NCBI GenBank assembly: GCA_023382575.1
Contig: JAHDWC010000023.1
Coordinates: 1-32,114 of the forward strand
DNA: 32,114 bases
Direction of reading: 5' to 3'
Source of the DNA: Anaerolineales bacterium
Lineage (GTDB): Bacteria; Chloroflexota; Anaerolineae; Anaerolineales; Villigracilaceae
The translations under genes and the position numbers were made by a program. The notes under the pieces were generated by a model that was given only the letters and a program-made list of their open reading frames with translations, did no database searches and was not told the DNA's origin. Numbering within the stretch: position 1 is the stretch's first letter; the number at the start of each line of letters is the position of its first letter. Below are positions 1 through 8,110 of the stretch, in pieces.

Positions 1-858
1 GATGGTGCTGATATCTGTACTGACTAACAGCGTGACAAGGTCTGCATGCAGGATAAGCGGCAGGGTGATCTTGGAAAGCGAACGCCCAATGTCGATCAAG
101 ACAAAATCGTACGATGACTTCAACGCAGTGACAATGTCCCATATCCGCCCGACATTGAGCTGATTGCTACGCTCCGGGTCTGGGGAGCCTGCCAAAAGAT
201 GGAAGCGCCAGATCTTCATCTCCGGTAGATGACGTCGGAAGAAATCCGGCGTGGTTTCATTGGCGGGCATGTCTGCAATGCTGACGATATTCTGCACGCC
301 ATCATAACCGACGATGGGAGCAATCGAACCGATAGGCAGGACAAGATCCACGACGACCATGCGCGCCTCAGGTAGATTTTCGGCAATGTTCATGGCGATA
401 TTGGCGCACATCGATGAAGTCCCTGTCCCACCTTTGGCGCTGAGAAAGACCATCGACAATCCGCCCTTTTTCATAACCTCTTCGCTCAATCCGAGCAAAC
501 GCGCCAACGCGTCGTTGAGCAGGGGCACTGCCTGACCAGATTTGATAATGTATTCGGTGAATCCCGCCTCAAGGCAGGACTTGCTGCGCGTAATGTTCGG
601 GTCACTGCTTAAGGCAATGAGAGGAATCTGCGCAGTACGCACATCGTTCCGTAATTTGGAGGCGAATTCCTCGCCTGATAGATCCGCAATGGTCGGGTCG
701 ACAACGATCAGGTCGGGTCGGTCGCGCCAGGAGCAGATCAATCCCTCTTTGCCAGACCCAGCCTGAATCACGTCATAGTTGGCATCGTATAACTTGCGGG
801 CAATAAAGTTCCTGCTTGCAACATCGGCGTCAACAATAAGAATTCTTTTTTTAGGCAT
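1..858 (-). CDS. CpaE-like receiver/MinD-type ATPase, partial (3' end outside window)
   Basis: The frame is open from an ATG at 858 to the window edge, giving 286 residues without a stop. Residues 1-120 look like a response-regulator receiver domain: a hydrophobic strand RILIVDADV, a candidate phosphoacceptor Asp in LIVVDPTIADLSG, and Lys in EYIIKSG. The usual acidic pair is reduced (DAD, not DD), so phosphorylation is uncertain. From about residue 137 a P-loop ATPase of the ParA/MinD/CpaE group begins, with a deviant Walker A (SAKGGTGTSS) and a Walker-B-like strand (YDFVLIDIG). CpaE proteins usually help place or assemble Tad/Flp pili. No pilus gene is visible here because the window ends. 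The gene is last in a run with a response regulator and two histidine kinases (39 bp after the regulator). A role in polar placement or pilus assembly is inference; an orphan ParA-like regulator is the alternative. Confidence 0.8.
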   Translation of the reverse strand, partial: MPKKRILIVDADVASRNFIARKLYDANYDVIQAGSGKEGLICSWRDRPDLIVVDPTIADLSGEEFASKLRNDVRTAQIPLIALSSDPNITRSKSCLEAGFTEYIIKSGQAVPLLNDALARLLGLSEEVMKKGGLSMVFLSAKGGTGTSSMCANIAMNIAENLPEARMVVVDLVLPIGSIAPIVGYDGVQNIVSIADMPANETTPDFFRRHLPEMKIWRFHLLAGSPDPERSNQLNVGRIWDIVTALKSSYDFVLIDIGRSLSKITLPLILHADLVTLLVSTDISTI

Positions 859-897
859 GATGTGCCATCCTGTTCATGCCTCCCCATTGCTTTGATG

Positions 898-1593
898 TCA
901 CGCTTCGATGGGAGGCATCAAATATCCCAGTCCCGACCGGGTCACGATATGTCGCGGACTGTGGGCGTCCAGTTCCAATTTCTGACGCAAACGAGCAATA
1001 CTGACCCACAGGATCTCTTTGTCGTTCTTATATTCCACGCCCCACACACTCGAGAGCAGATCCTCGGAGGTCAGAATCTTGCCGATGTTATGCGCAAATT
1101 GGAGCAGGAGACGATACTCCGTGGCGGAGAGGGAGATGGGCTCCTCTCCACGCCAAACTTCTGCGCGGGCAAAATCGATCTTCAGATCGTCGTGGGTGAA
1201 GAAGCGCACCTGTCCCGTATCCGTGGGCGGCTGCGCGCGACGCAGAACCGCTCGCACACGCGCCAGCAACTCAGTCGCTGAGAAAGGCTTGACCAGGTAA
1301 TCATCCGCGCCCAGGTCCAGCCCACGCACGCGATCTTGTTCCTCGCCTCTTGCCGTCAGGATGACGATGGGCACGTTGGAGAACTCACGCAAACGCTGAC
1401 AGACCCCAAACCCGTCCAAACGAGGCATCATCACATCCAACAGGACAAGGTCAATGGGCTGGGCAGAGAACACATCCAGCGCCTGCAGTCCGTCCTGAGC
1501 GGTGGTCACTTCGTAGCCTTCCGTTCGCAGGTTCGCCTCCAAGAGGCGCAGGTAACGGGGTTCATCGTCGACGATCAGGATACGCTTTGCCAT
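898..1593 (-). CDS. OmpR/PhoB-family response regulator
   Basis: The 231-residue protein is a two-domain transcriptional regulator. The receiver domain (about 1-118) keeps the acidic pair in LIVDDEPRY, the phosphoacceptor Asp53 in LLDVMMPRLDG, the switch Thr in ILTARGEEQDR and Lys102 in DDYLVKPFSA. The C-terminal winged helix (about 130-228) has the family pattern around LSATEYRLLLQF, and ends in VTRSGLGYLMPP. An AAGGAG ribosome site precedes the ATG. It lies 36 bp downstream of two histidine-kinase genes on the same strand, so one or both are its likely partners. Its target genes cannot be read from the sequence; autoregulation or control of the following CpaE-like gene would be typical for the family. 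Confidence 0.93.
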   Translation of the reverse strand: MAKRILIVDDEPRYLRLLEANLRTEGYEVTTAQDGLQALDVFSAQPIDLVLLDVMMPRLDGFGVCQRLREFSNVPIVILTARGEEQDRVRGLDLGADDYLVKPFSATELLARVRAVLRRAQPPTDTGQVRFFTHDDLKIDFARAEVWRGEEPISLSATEYRLLLQFAHNIGKILTSEDLLSSVWGVEYKNDKEILWVSIARLRQKLELDAHSPRHIVTRSGLGYLMPPIEA

Positions 1594-1629
1594 CTTGCTT
1601 CTCCTTCGGAGTAAAAGAATGAAAACATG

Positions 1630-2823
1630 TCAAAGCGTTGGATTGGCCGGCAACTCAATAAAAAAAGTTGTACCTTTATCCAACACTGACTCTACCCAAA
1701 TCTTACCATGATGCGCCATAACAATTTGCTTGCAAATATACAGCCCGAGTCCCGTCCCGGTCACAGTCCGCTCACCGGGGACGCGGTAGAAGCGCTCAAA
1801 TAGAAACGGCAGAAAATCCTCAGGAATGCCATCCCCCTCATCACTAAACGTGACAAGTACCTTCTTGGGCAGCGCCTTGGAACGAATGGTGATCTTCGAG
1901 CCAGGGGCGTATTTTAGCGCGTTGCTGAACAAGTTCTCAAAAACCTGTGAAAGCCGCAAACCATCTCCCAACACAGGTGGGATCGGGTCCAGATAAAATT
2001 CGATATTTAAATCTGGGTGATGCGTATTCACGCGCGTCGAAACATCACGGATCAGCGCATCAATACGAAGCGGAGAAAATTTAAATTGCAGGGTTTTACT
2101 TTGCAAGCGAGCCGACTCGAGCATATCCTCGATTAGCTTGGTCAGGCGATCCGCCTCTTCATCGATGATGGTCAGGAATTCGTGCTGTGTATCCTCATCC
2201 CAAGTGGTATCTTGCCGCAGCAGACTGGTACTATAGCCTTTAATGAAGCCGAGCGGCGTCCGCAATTCGTGAGAAATAGTTGAGACGAAATCATCCTGCA
2301 AACGCATCTGCCGCTGAACGGAATCCAATTCCGCGCGCGCCTCCTGCAACTCCTTGCGTTCGATCAACGCCGAAGACCAGATCGCCTGCAACGACGCGAT
2401 ATGGATGTGCATGTCGGTATATTCAGGCCCACCGAAGCGCACAAAAAGCAACGCGCCTCGCACCTTCGCCCCAACGCGCAATGGCACCCCAATTAAGTAG
2501 GGCTGGGTCATGCGATTGCCGTAACGCATCTTGGAGCGTGGTTCGCGGACTGTCGTACGCCCGGTGCGGATCACATCACTGGCGACCAATTCTCCCCAGG
2601 CGGCATCTGCCTCGGCATTCTTGCCGCGTCCCATCGCGCGCGCGTACACAACATCCAAGCCTTTTTCGCGGAGATCCTCCAAATAGATGGCAACGTTATC
2701 AAACACGAACGCGCCGCGCAAGGAAACGAATAACGTATCCAAAGCTGATTTCAGGTCCTGCTTTTTCTGCACTTCCTGAAAGATGTGATGAAGTTGTGCA
2801 AGCGTGACCGGCTGTTCTTCCAT
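1630..2823 (-). CDS. GAF-domain sensor histidine kinase
   Basis: The 397-residue protein has no membrane segment and is expected to be cytosolic. Residues about 20-155 form a GAF-like sensor domain (ending LRVGAKVRGALLFVRFGG), followed by a short coiled coil (ERKELQEARAELDSVQRQM). The HisKA domain carries the phosphorylated His185 in VSTISHELRTPLGF. The ATPase domain shows the N box (VFENLFSNALKYAP), G1 (SDEGDGIPED), F box (LFERFYRVPG) and G2 (GTGLGLYICKQI), so it should be active. It starts 3 bp after the preceding kinase gene ends, implying co-translation. Two kinases feeding one regulator suggest integration of two signals. The GAF ligand is unknown. Confidence 0.92.
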   Translation of the reverse strand: MEEQPVTLAQLHHIFQEVQKKQDLKSALDTLFVSLRGAFVFDNVAIYLEDLREKGLDVVYARAMGRGKNAEADAAWGELVASDVIRTGRTTVREPRSKMRYGNRMTQPYLIGVPLRVGAKVRGALLFVRFGGPEYTDMHIHIASLQAIWSSALIERKELQEARAELDSVQRQMRLQDDFVSTISHELRTPLGFIKGYSTSLLRQDTTWDEDTQHEFLTIIDEEADRLTKLIEDMLESARLQSKTLQFKFSPLRIDALIRDVSTRVNTHHPDLNIEFYLDPIPPVLGDGLRLSQVFENLFSNALKYAPGSKITIRSKALPKKVLVTFSDEGDGIPEDFLPFLFERFYRVPGERTVTGTGLGLYICKQIVMAHHGKIWVESVLDKGTTFFIELPANPTL

Positions 2824-2826
2824 GCC

Positions 2827-3849
2827 TCAATCTCGAATAATCAAAAGTGGGAATTTGAAAACGGACCCTTTCCCTTCCGTCGACTTGACATCCAACAACG
2901 AGCCGTGCGCCTCGATGATCTGACGCACAAGTGAAAGCCCAAGCCCAGTTCCGCCATAACGCCGCGTAGAGGAACCGTCCAGTTGATGGAACGGCTCAAA
3001 GATTTCCTTCATGCGTCCCTGCGGAATTCCAATACCGGTATCCACCACAGAGAGTTGAACGAGGTTACTGCCCTCTTCTTTGACAGAGATCGTCACGCTG
3101 CCACCTGATGGTGTGAACTTGATACCGTTATCAAGAAGTTGGTTGATGACCCAGCCAAGTTTCTCAGAGTCCGCTTGTACGGGCGGCAAGCCGTCGGAGA
3201 CATCGATCTGAAGTTTTACACCACGTTCCTCTGCCTTGTTGGTTGCAGACTTGGCCGCCAGTGAAACCAGACGACGGATGTCCACCAAGTCCAGCTTCAT
3301 GCTCAATTCGCCACGTGATGCGAGCGAGAACATGATCAGGTCTTCAATCATACTCTCCAGTTTGCCAGTTGCACGCTGACTCACCGAAAGCGCATGTTTC
3401 TGTTCTGCGGTAACCGGTCCCAGCGACTCAGTCACCATCAGTTCAAGATATCCCTTGATGTGCGTCAGCGGCGTGCGAAGCTCATGCGAGATATTCGAGA
3501 CGAAGTTCGCTTTCATCTGGCTGAGCTCTGAAAGTCGATTGAGGGCTTCGTTCAAGTCAGCTGTTCGCTCACGGACACGCTGTTCCAGATTGCGATTAGC
3601 CGCCTGCAAAGCCGTCCGCAATTGCAGGATCTGTTCGGTGATGGCTTGATCAATGGTATCGCGGTCAAGCAGATTCAAGTCCATCAGGGCTTGCCCCAAC
3701 ATGCAGGGGTTGCCCTGCGCGACCTGTTCCTGTTGATAGGCCAATGCGCGCATCAGGTCGTTATCACCGATCAAACCTTTCTGGACCAGATGTTCCCCCA
3801 GTCGTGGAATCAACATTTCAGGAGTCAGTTTGGGCGTGTTCGGTAACAT
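2827..3849 (-). CDS. Soluble histidine kinase with GspE/MshE-like N-terminal domain
   Basis: This 340-residue protein is unusual. Residues about 14-75 hold two copies of a helical motif, IPRLGEHLVQKGLIGDNDL and MLGQALMDLNLLDRDTI, matching the type II secretion ATPase N-terminal (MshEN/T2SSE_N) pattern, which in some proteins binds cyclic di-GMP. A coiled coil (about 76-112, NRNLEQRVRERTADLNEALN) leads to the HisKA domain with His122 in SNISHELRTPLTHI. The N box (VINQLLDNGIKFTP), G1 (VVDTGIGIPQG) and G2 (GGTGLGLSLVRQ) are intact. There is no transmembrane segment. A GGAG ribosome site precedes the ATG. The gene lies 15 bp after the amidohydrolase and 3 bp before the GAF kinase. Cyclic-di-GMP sensing is inference from the domain resemblance only. 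Confidence 0.9.
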   Translation of the reverse strand: MLPNTPKLTPEMLIPRLGEHLVQKGLIGDNDLMRALAYQQEQVAQGNPCMLGQALMDLNLLDRDTIDQAITEQILQLRTALQAANRNLEQRVRERTADLNEALNRLSELSQMKANFVSNISHELRTPLTHIKGYLELMVTESLGPVTAEQKHALSVSQRATGKLESMIEDLIMFSLASRGELSMKLDLVDIRRLVSLAAKSATNKAEERGVKLQIDVSDGLPPVQADSEKLGWVINQLLDNGIKFTPSGGSVTISVKEEGSNLVQLSVVDTGIGIPQGRMKEIFEPFHQLDGSSTRRYGGTGLGLSLVRQIIEAHGSLLDVKSTEGKGSVFKFPLLIIRD

Positions 3850-3864
3850 ATAAAATCTCCATTC

Positions 3865-5448
3865 CTACGGATGAAGTACCCATTCGCCATTAATCATCAC
3901 CGCTTCGGCGGATAACGTCAATAGTTCATCGGGTTGAATTTCGAACGGATCACGTTCCAGCACGATCAAGTCAGCGAGGTAATTTTCGGCAAGTTTGCCG
4001 AGTCGGTGTTCGGCATTGGCAGCGTAGGCAGCACCGAAAGTATAGCCAGACAAAGCTTCAGTGAGAGTTAACTTCTGTTCGGGGTACCAACCTTCAGCGG
4101 AGGGAGAAGCGTCAGCACGTCGGCGGGTGATGGCGGCGTGCAACCCCAAAAACGGGTTGGGCGTCTCAACCGGCGCATCCGATCCAAAAGCAAGCAACGC
4201 ACCATAATCAAGTTGAGTCCGCCAGGCATAAGAAAGTTTGGCGCGTTCGCCCCAGTAACGATCAGCAGCGTACATATCGGATGTGGCGTGGATGGGCTGC
4301 ATGGAAGCAATCACATTCAGCTTGGCAAGGCGCGGCGCATCATCGGGGTGGATGACCTGCACATGTTCAATGCGATGACGCAAATGCGGCAGATTATTTT
4401 GTGTTTCATAGTTGCGCGTCTGCTCGAAAGCATTAAGCACTTCATGATTGGCGCGGTCGCCAATCGCATGGACGGTCATGCTCAAGCCCACATCGGCGGC
4501 TTTGCGGCAATGCTCAAACAATTCCTCGCCATCCATATTCAAAATGCCTTTGTTTTCCGGCTCGCTTTCATACGGCTGGAACATTGCCGCCGTACGCGGA
4601 CCCAGCGCCCCATCCATAAAGGCTTTGACCGAACCGATCCACAACCAGTCGTCACCAAAGCCAGTGCGCAGACCCAAGTCATTTGCCTGCTGCACACTTT
4701 CGACGGGAATATTTTTGCATACTCTTAATTTTAGTTTTTCTTTTGCGCGCAAAGATTGCAAAGCCATGAACGATTCACGCCGATCAAAATCATGGATGCC
4801 GGTAATGCCCATCTTCCACAACACAGATTGGGCGTGGAGCATGGACGCCTCGATCTCCGCTTGAGTTGGTTCTGGCACTGCGGCATTGACCAGTCCCATA
4901 GCAGTCTCAAGCAGAATGCCCGTGGCTTTGCCATTCGCATCGCGATAAATCGCGCCATCTTTCGGGTTCGGCATGTCATCGGTGATGTTCGCCAACTTCA
5001 GCGCAGACGTGTTCGCCCAGGCCGCATGAAGCGACTTGGCTGTCAGATAAACAGGATTATTCGGCGAAACTGCATCGAGCTCCGCCGCCGTTGGGAAGTT
5101 CCCATCCCAGTCATTTTGCTGCCAGCCATGTCCCAACACCCACTCACCGGGTTTGGTATGTTTCACACGCTCCCCTACCCGTCGTAGACATTCTTCCTTG
5201 GTCTTCGTCTCGCAATCCACTTTGGAAAGACCGAGCGAATAATATTGCATATGAATGTGCGCGTCAGTTAATCCGGGCAGGATGGTCTTGCCCATCATAT
5301 CCTGCTTTTCCACTTTGCCATGTGCCAAGGCTTCAAGTTGGTCTTTGCTGCCAATAGCAATAATCCGCCCACCCGCGATGAGAATCGCAGAAGCAGACGG
5401 ATTGGATACATCAAGCGTGTGGATGTTGGCGTTGTAGAGGAGTTTCAT
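3865..5448 (-). CDS. YtcJ-type metal-dependent amidohydrolase
   Basis: The protein of about 527 residues belongs to the amidohydrolase superfamily branch that includes YtcJ and N-substituted formamide deformylase. The metal-binding HxH is His64/His66 in LPGLTDAHIHMQYY. Later signatures are TVHAIGDRANHE, RIEHVQVIHPDD and LLAFGSDAPVETPNPFLG. The N- and C-terminal strands form the small beta-sandwich seen in this superfamily (MKLLYNANIHTLD; YLADLIVLERDPFE). The start at 5448 is chosen because it gives the usual family N-terminus. An in-frame ATG at 5469 adds seven residues and has a weak AGGA upstream. There is no signal peptide. The substrate is unknown; a hydrolysed C-N bond in an amide, formamide or cyclic imide is likely. 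It follows parB by only 35 bp. Confidence 0.88.
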   Translation of the reverse strand: MKLLYNANIHTLDVSNPSASAILIAGGRIIAIGSKDQLEALAHGKVEKQDMMGKTILPGLTDAHIHMQYYSLGLSKVDCETKTKEECLRRVGERVKHTKPGEWVLGHGWQQNDWDGNFPTAAELDAVSPNNPVYLTAKSLHAAWANTSALKLANITDDMPNPKDGAIYRDANGKATGILLETAMGLVNAAVPEPTQAEIEASMLHAQSVLWKMGITGIHDFDRRESFMALQSLRAKEKLKLRVCKNIPVESVQQANDLGLRTGFGDDWLWIGSVKAFMDGALGPRTAAMFQPYESEPENKGILNMDGEELFEHCRKAADVGLSMTVHAIGDRANHEVLNAFEQTRNYETQNNLPHLRHRIEHVQVIHPDDAPRLAKLNVIASMQPIHATSDMYAADRYWGERAKLSYAWRTQLDYGALLAFGSDAPVETPNPFLGLHAAITRRRADASPSAEGWYPEQKLTLTEALSGYTFGAAYAANAEHRLGKLAENYLADLIVLERDPFEIQPDELLTLSAEAVMINGEWVLHP

Positions 5449-5483
5449 ATTTGGTTTACCATAAGGCATAACCCAAAACGTTC

Positions 5484-6350
5484 CTATGTTAATTTTTCCA
5501 ACAACACATCCAACTCTTCGTTGGAATAATAATAGATCGTGACCGTGCCGCCTTTTTTGCCGTGCTTCAAAGCAACTTTGGTTCCCAAACTTTTTTGCAG
5601 ACGTTTCTCCACATCCGACACGTCTGCGTTCTTTCTCGGCTTGAAGGCTTTGACAGGTTTCTGTCCAGAACGATTCCGCACCAATTCTTCGGTCTGACGC
5701 ACATTCAACGATAAGTTGACCACCGTCTGGAATGCCGCTTCGCGCGCCTTTTGAGTGGATAAGCCCAACAAGGCGCGTCCATGCCCTTCAGTGATGGTTC
5801 CATCCGCAACCGCACGCTTGACAACATCCGGCAATTCCAACAGACGAATCGTATTCGTCACTGCCACGCGGCTTTTCCCGACCCGTTCAGCAACTTTCTC
5901 TTTAGAGAGACCAAAATCATCCGCTAATTGACGATAGGCTTCGGCCTCTTCCATCGGGTTCAAGTCTGCGCGTTGGACGTTTTCGATCAGCGCCAGTTCG
6001 AGCAATTCCTGGTTGTTGGCCTGTCTCATAATCACAGGAACCGTTTTCAGTCCGGCGCGCTGCGAGGCTTGTAAGCGACGTTCGCCCGCGATGAGGATGA
6101 ATGTCCCATCCCCTTTCGGCGAGACGATCAACGGTTGGATGACGCCATGTTCCCGGATAGAGGCGGCTAACTCATCGAGATCCGCCTCTTTAAAGTGGAT
6201 GCGCGGCTGGCGTGGATTGCGTTTGATATCTTCCACTGCCGCTTGTTGCACGCCTCCGCCATGATGACCTCCACTCGCAGGCGGCACAGAAGATTTTCCG
6301 CCGGGAATGAGTGCATCCAAACCTTTGCCAAGACCTTTTCGTTGAGCCAT
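5484..6350 (-). CDS. parB: Chromosome-partitioning protein ParB
   Basis: The 288-residue ParB binds parS sites and, as a CTP-dependent clamp, loads chromosome-segregation factors. The N-terminus has the short ParA-stimulating motif (KGLGKGLDALIPGG). The CTP/parS core starts at VEDIKRNPRQPR (about 40-50) and carries the GERR box (IAGERRLQASQRAG, about 88-100) and an ENVQRADLNPMEEAEAY stretch. A helix-turn-helix follows (FGLSKEKVAERVGKSRVAVT). The C-terminal segment (about 230-288) is the dimerisation domain. A strong AAGGAG site precedes the ATG. It lies 50 bp after parA, with a hairpin in the gap. No consensus parS site was noticed in the window, so its binding sites are probably elsewhere near the origin. 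Confidence 0.96.
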   Translation of the reverse strand: MAQRKGLGKGLDALIPGGKSSVPPASGGHHGGGVQQAAVEDIKRNPRQPRIHFKEADLDELAASIREHGVIQPLIVSPKGDGTFILIAGERRLQASQRAGLKTVPVIMRQANNQELLELALIENVQRADLNPMEEAEAYRQLADDFGLSKEKVAERVGKSRVAVTNTIRLLELPDVVKRAVADGTITEGHGRALLGLSTQKAREAAFQTVVNLSLNVRQTEELVRNRSGQKPVKAFKPRKNADVSDVEKRLQKSLGTKVALKHGKKGGTVTIYYYSNEELDVLLEKLT

Positions 6351-6380
6351 TCTTGCTCCTTAATTTCCGTATTACTAAAC

Positions 6381-6407
6381 GAACTGACCATGCTTTATAG
6401 TCAGTTC
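6381..6407 (-). repeat. 8-bp perfect inverted repeat in the parA-parB junction
   Basis: GAACTGAC (6381-6388) and GTCAGTTC (6400-6407) are perfect complements around an 11-base loop, and the right arm overlaps the parA stop codon. In the mRNA this would form a hairpin immediately after parA, without a U-run, so it is not a standard terminator. It could tune the ParA:ParB ratio by slowing decay or partly terminating, or act as a protein-binding site. The structure is seen; the role is inference. Confidence 0.6.
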
Positions 6408-7171
6408 TTGTCGCCTTTCAACAATTCCTTTGCCAGCGTCTCATACGCCTGTGCCCCTACGGACGTAGGCGCATACTCTGAAATTGGCAACCCATACGAG
6501 GGCGCTTCCGCGAGGCGCACACTGCGTGGAATGATGCTCTTGAATACCAAATTTGGAAAATGATTATTCACTTCCCGAACGACATCTGTCGCCAGATTCG
6601 TACGATTATCGAACATGGTCAGCACCACGCCGCGGACTTTGAGTTCGGGGAATAAGGCCGAACGCACGCGTTCGATGGTATTGGTCAACTGTCCCAGCCC
6701 TTCGAGGGCGAGATATTCACATTGTACCGGCACAATGACTCCGTCAATCGCAGCCATCAACCCGTTGACGGTCAGCAAGCCCAACGACGGCGGACAATCC
6801 ACCAAAACATAATCGTAGCGATTCGCCACCTTCAAGATCGCCTTACGCAAACGTGACTCGCGCGCGAGTTCATCCACCAATTCCACTTCCGCGCCCGCCA
6901 GAGAAGGCGAAGACGGCAACAGCGACAAGTTCAAACGTTCGTTCAACAAAACATAAGGGAAGATATCCTCTTCGCCCAATAAGGCTTCATATGTGCCGCC
7001 TTCCACGCCAAGCTTATCCACACCCAAACAAGACGTGGCATTTGCCTGCGGGTCGAGATCCACTACCAACACGCGCTGATTCAACTTCGCCAGATAAGCC
7101 GCAATATTGATCGTGGATGTGGTTTTGCCCACACCGCCTTTTTGATTCACCAACGTATAAATCTTCGTCAA
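6401..7171 (-). CDS. parA: Chromosome-partitioning ATPase ParA (Soj), TTG start
   Basis: ParA is a nucleoid-bound ATPase that moves ParB-parS complexes. The predicted 256-residue protein starts TKIYTLVNQKGGVGKTTST just after the initiator, with a deviant Walker A (KGGVGKTT). Walker A' (LVVDLDPQANATSCLG) and Walker B (DYVLVDCPPSLGLLT) follow, and the fold closes with KSIIPRSVRLAEAPSYG. The start is placed at a TTG (7171-7169) because a GGAGG site lies 7 bases upstream and the protein begins as ParA proteins do. An ATG further upstream at 7285 would add 38 residues unlike the family and lies deep in the pfkB gene. The TTG overlaps the pfkB stop codon by four bases (TTGA), suggesting translational coupling. 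Confidence 0.95.
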   Translation of the reverse strand: MTKIYTLVNQKGGVGKTTSTINIAAYLAKLNQRVLVVDLDPQANATSCLGVDKLGVEGGTYEALLGEEDIFPYVLLNERLNLSLLPSSPSLAGAEVELVDELARESRLRKAILKVANRYDYVLVDCPPSLGLLTVNGLMAAIDGVIVPVQCEYLALEGLGQLTNTIERVRSALFPELKVRGVVLTMFDNRTNLATDVVREVNNHFPNLVFKSIIPRSVRLAEAPSYGLPISEYAPTSVGAQAYETLAKELLKGDKN

Positions 7172-8019
7172 GATAAAACCTCCATCAAGCAATGCTCGAT
7201 CTCTTTTTGGGTGGGAATGCCCTGCAAGCCCACACGCGTCACGGAATACGCTGCGAGATGAGTTGCAAATCGCGCCGCCTCCCACGGGTCACGTGTACGC
7301 GCTAAACGCGTAAAAAATGCCGCTGCAAAAATATCCCCTGCCCCAGTCGAATCCACTTCCTCCACCGCAACGGGGCGGAAGCGACGTCGGTCTCCATGCC
7401 AGTGCAACACTGCACCCTGATCCCCTTCTGTGAGACAAAGCAAACGGGTGTGATGCGCCATCCATTCGACCAATTCCAGATCACGGTCAATGTCCTCGAT
7501 GCTCATCACCACGCCTCCCACCTGACCGAGAAGTTGTTCACTGTTCTCCCAGGCTTTGGCAAACACCGAACCCTTTTCATCCCAGTCACGCATCCAGCCT
7601 TGCGGCGTGACGCCCACCCACGATGAACCAAATTGTTTTGCCATTGCCCCATCCACTTCCTGCGCAATCGGCGCAAGGTGGACAATAGGCGTATCCCGCC
7701 AAATCGGTGGGACGTGGTCAAACAAAATCGGTGTGGCTTGATGATGCAAGGTCTGCTTGCGACCATGAGCTGTTTTGACGTTTTCAAAAATCGTGCTTTG
7801 TTCGGTTGGGATATTGACAATTTGCATCCCGTCGAGGGTATGCAGAGGCGCATCCTCCCCAGCCGAAGTGACAATGCCCACACGCATTCCCAGCGCCTGC
7901 GCCGTCAATGCTGCGTAGGAAACCGTCCCGCCAAGTTGTTTGCCTGTAGGCGTTAAATCCACTGCCACATGGCCAATCAACAGATAGTCCACAGGCTGCA
8001 GGGGTTCCGGTTCAGACAT
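7168..8019 (-). CDS. PfkB-family carbohydrate/nucleoside kinase
   Basis: The protein of about 283 residues has the ribokinase/PfkB fold. It opens with VDYLLIGHVAVDLTP, has the glycine-rich GGTVSYAALTAQALG, and carries the C-terminal PfkB signature VDSTGAGDIFAAAFFTRL with the catalytic Asp in GAGD. It phosphorylates a hydroxyl of a sugar, nucleoside or related compound using ATP; the substrate is not evident. The start at 8019 (MSEPEP) is preferred. The longer form from 8082 begins inside a terminator hairpin, while a TATAAT box ends six bases before 8019, giving an essentially leaderless message. The gene overlaps parA by four bases, an uncommon metabolic partner for the partitioning operon. 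Confidence 0.88.
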   Translation of the reverse strand: MSEPEPLQPVDYLLIGHVAVDLTPTGKQLGGTVSYAALTAQALGMRVGIVTSAGEDAPLHTLDGMQIVNIPTEQSTIFENVKTAHGRKQTLHHQATPILFDHVPPIWRDTPIVHLAPIAQEVDGAMAKQFGSSWVGVTPQGWMRDWDEKGSVFAKAWENSEQLLGQVGGVVMSIEDIDRDLELVEWMAHHTRLLCLTEGDQGAVLHWHGDRRRFRPVAVEEVDSTGAGDIFAAAFFTRLARTRDPWEAARFATHLAAYSVTRVGLQGIPTQKEIEHCLMEVLS

Positions 8020-8025
8020 GGATGA

Positions 8026-8031
8026 ATTATA
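8026..8031 (-). promoter_or_regulatory. -10 box of probable leaderless promoter for pfkB-parAB
   Basis: TATAAT on the minus strand ends six bases before the chosen ATG at 8019, so transcription would begin at or next to the start codon. The best -35 candidate (TTCCGT, 8050-8055, spacing 18) is weak. The box lies between the khpB terminator and pfkB, where a promoter is expected. Confidence 0.6.
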
Positions 8032-8060
8032 CCGTGATGGACGATAACCACGGAAATGGA

Positions 8061-8090
8061 TAAAAAGACCGTAGATTTTCATCTACGGTC
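8061..8090 (-). terminator. Rho-independent terminator after khpB
   Basis: A perfect 10-bp stem (GACCGTAGAT / ATCTACGGTC, 8067-8076 with 8081-8090) closes a four-base loop and is followed on the minus strand by a run of five U. It stands 21 bp after the khpB stop and marks the end of the rpmH-khpB unit. Confidence 0.9.
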
Positions 8091-8110
8091 CATGACTATC
8101 TTTAATCCAA

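Noticed and set aside
5484-7171. Possible parS sites near parAB
   Set aside because: CACGTG-containing stretches (for example near 3313, 7292 and 15182) lack the flanking TGTTTC/GAAACA halves, so none is a credible parS.
6401-7285. Longer ParA starting at 7285
   Set aside because: The first 38 residues do not resemble ParA and lie within the pfkB coding region, whereas a TTG with GGAGG gives the standard N-terminus.
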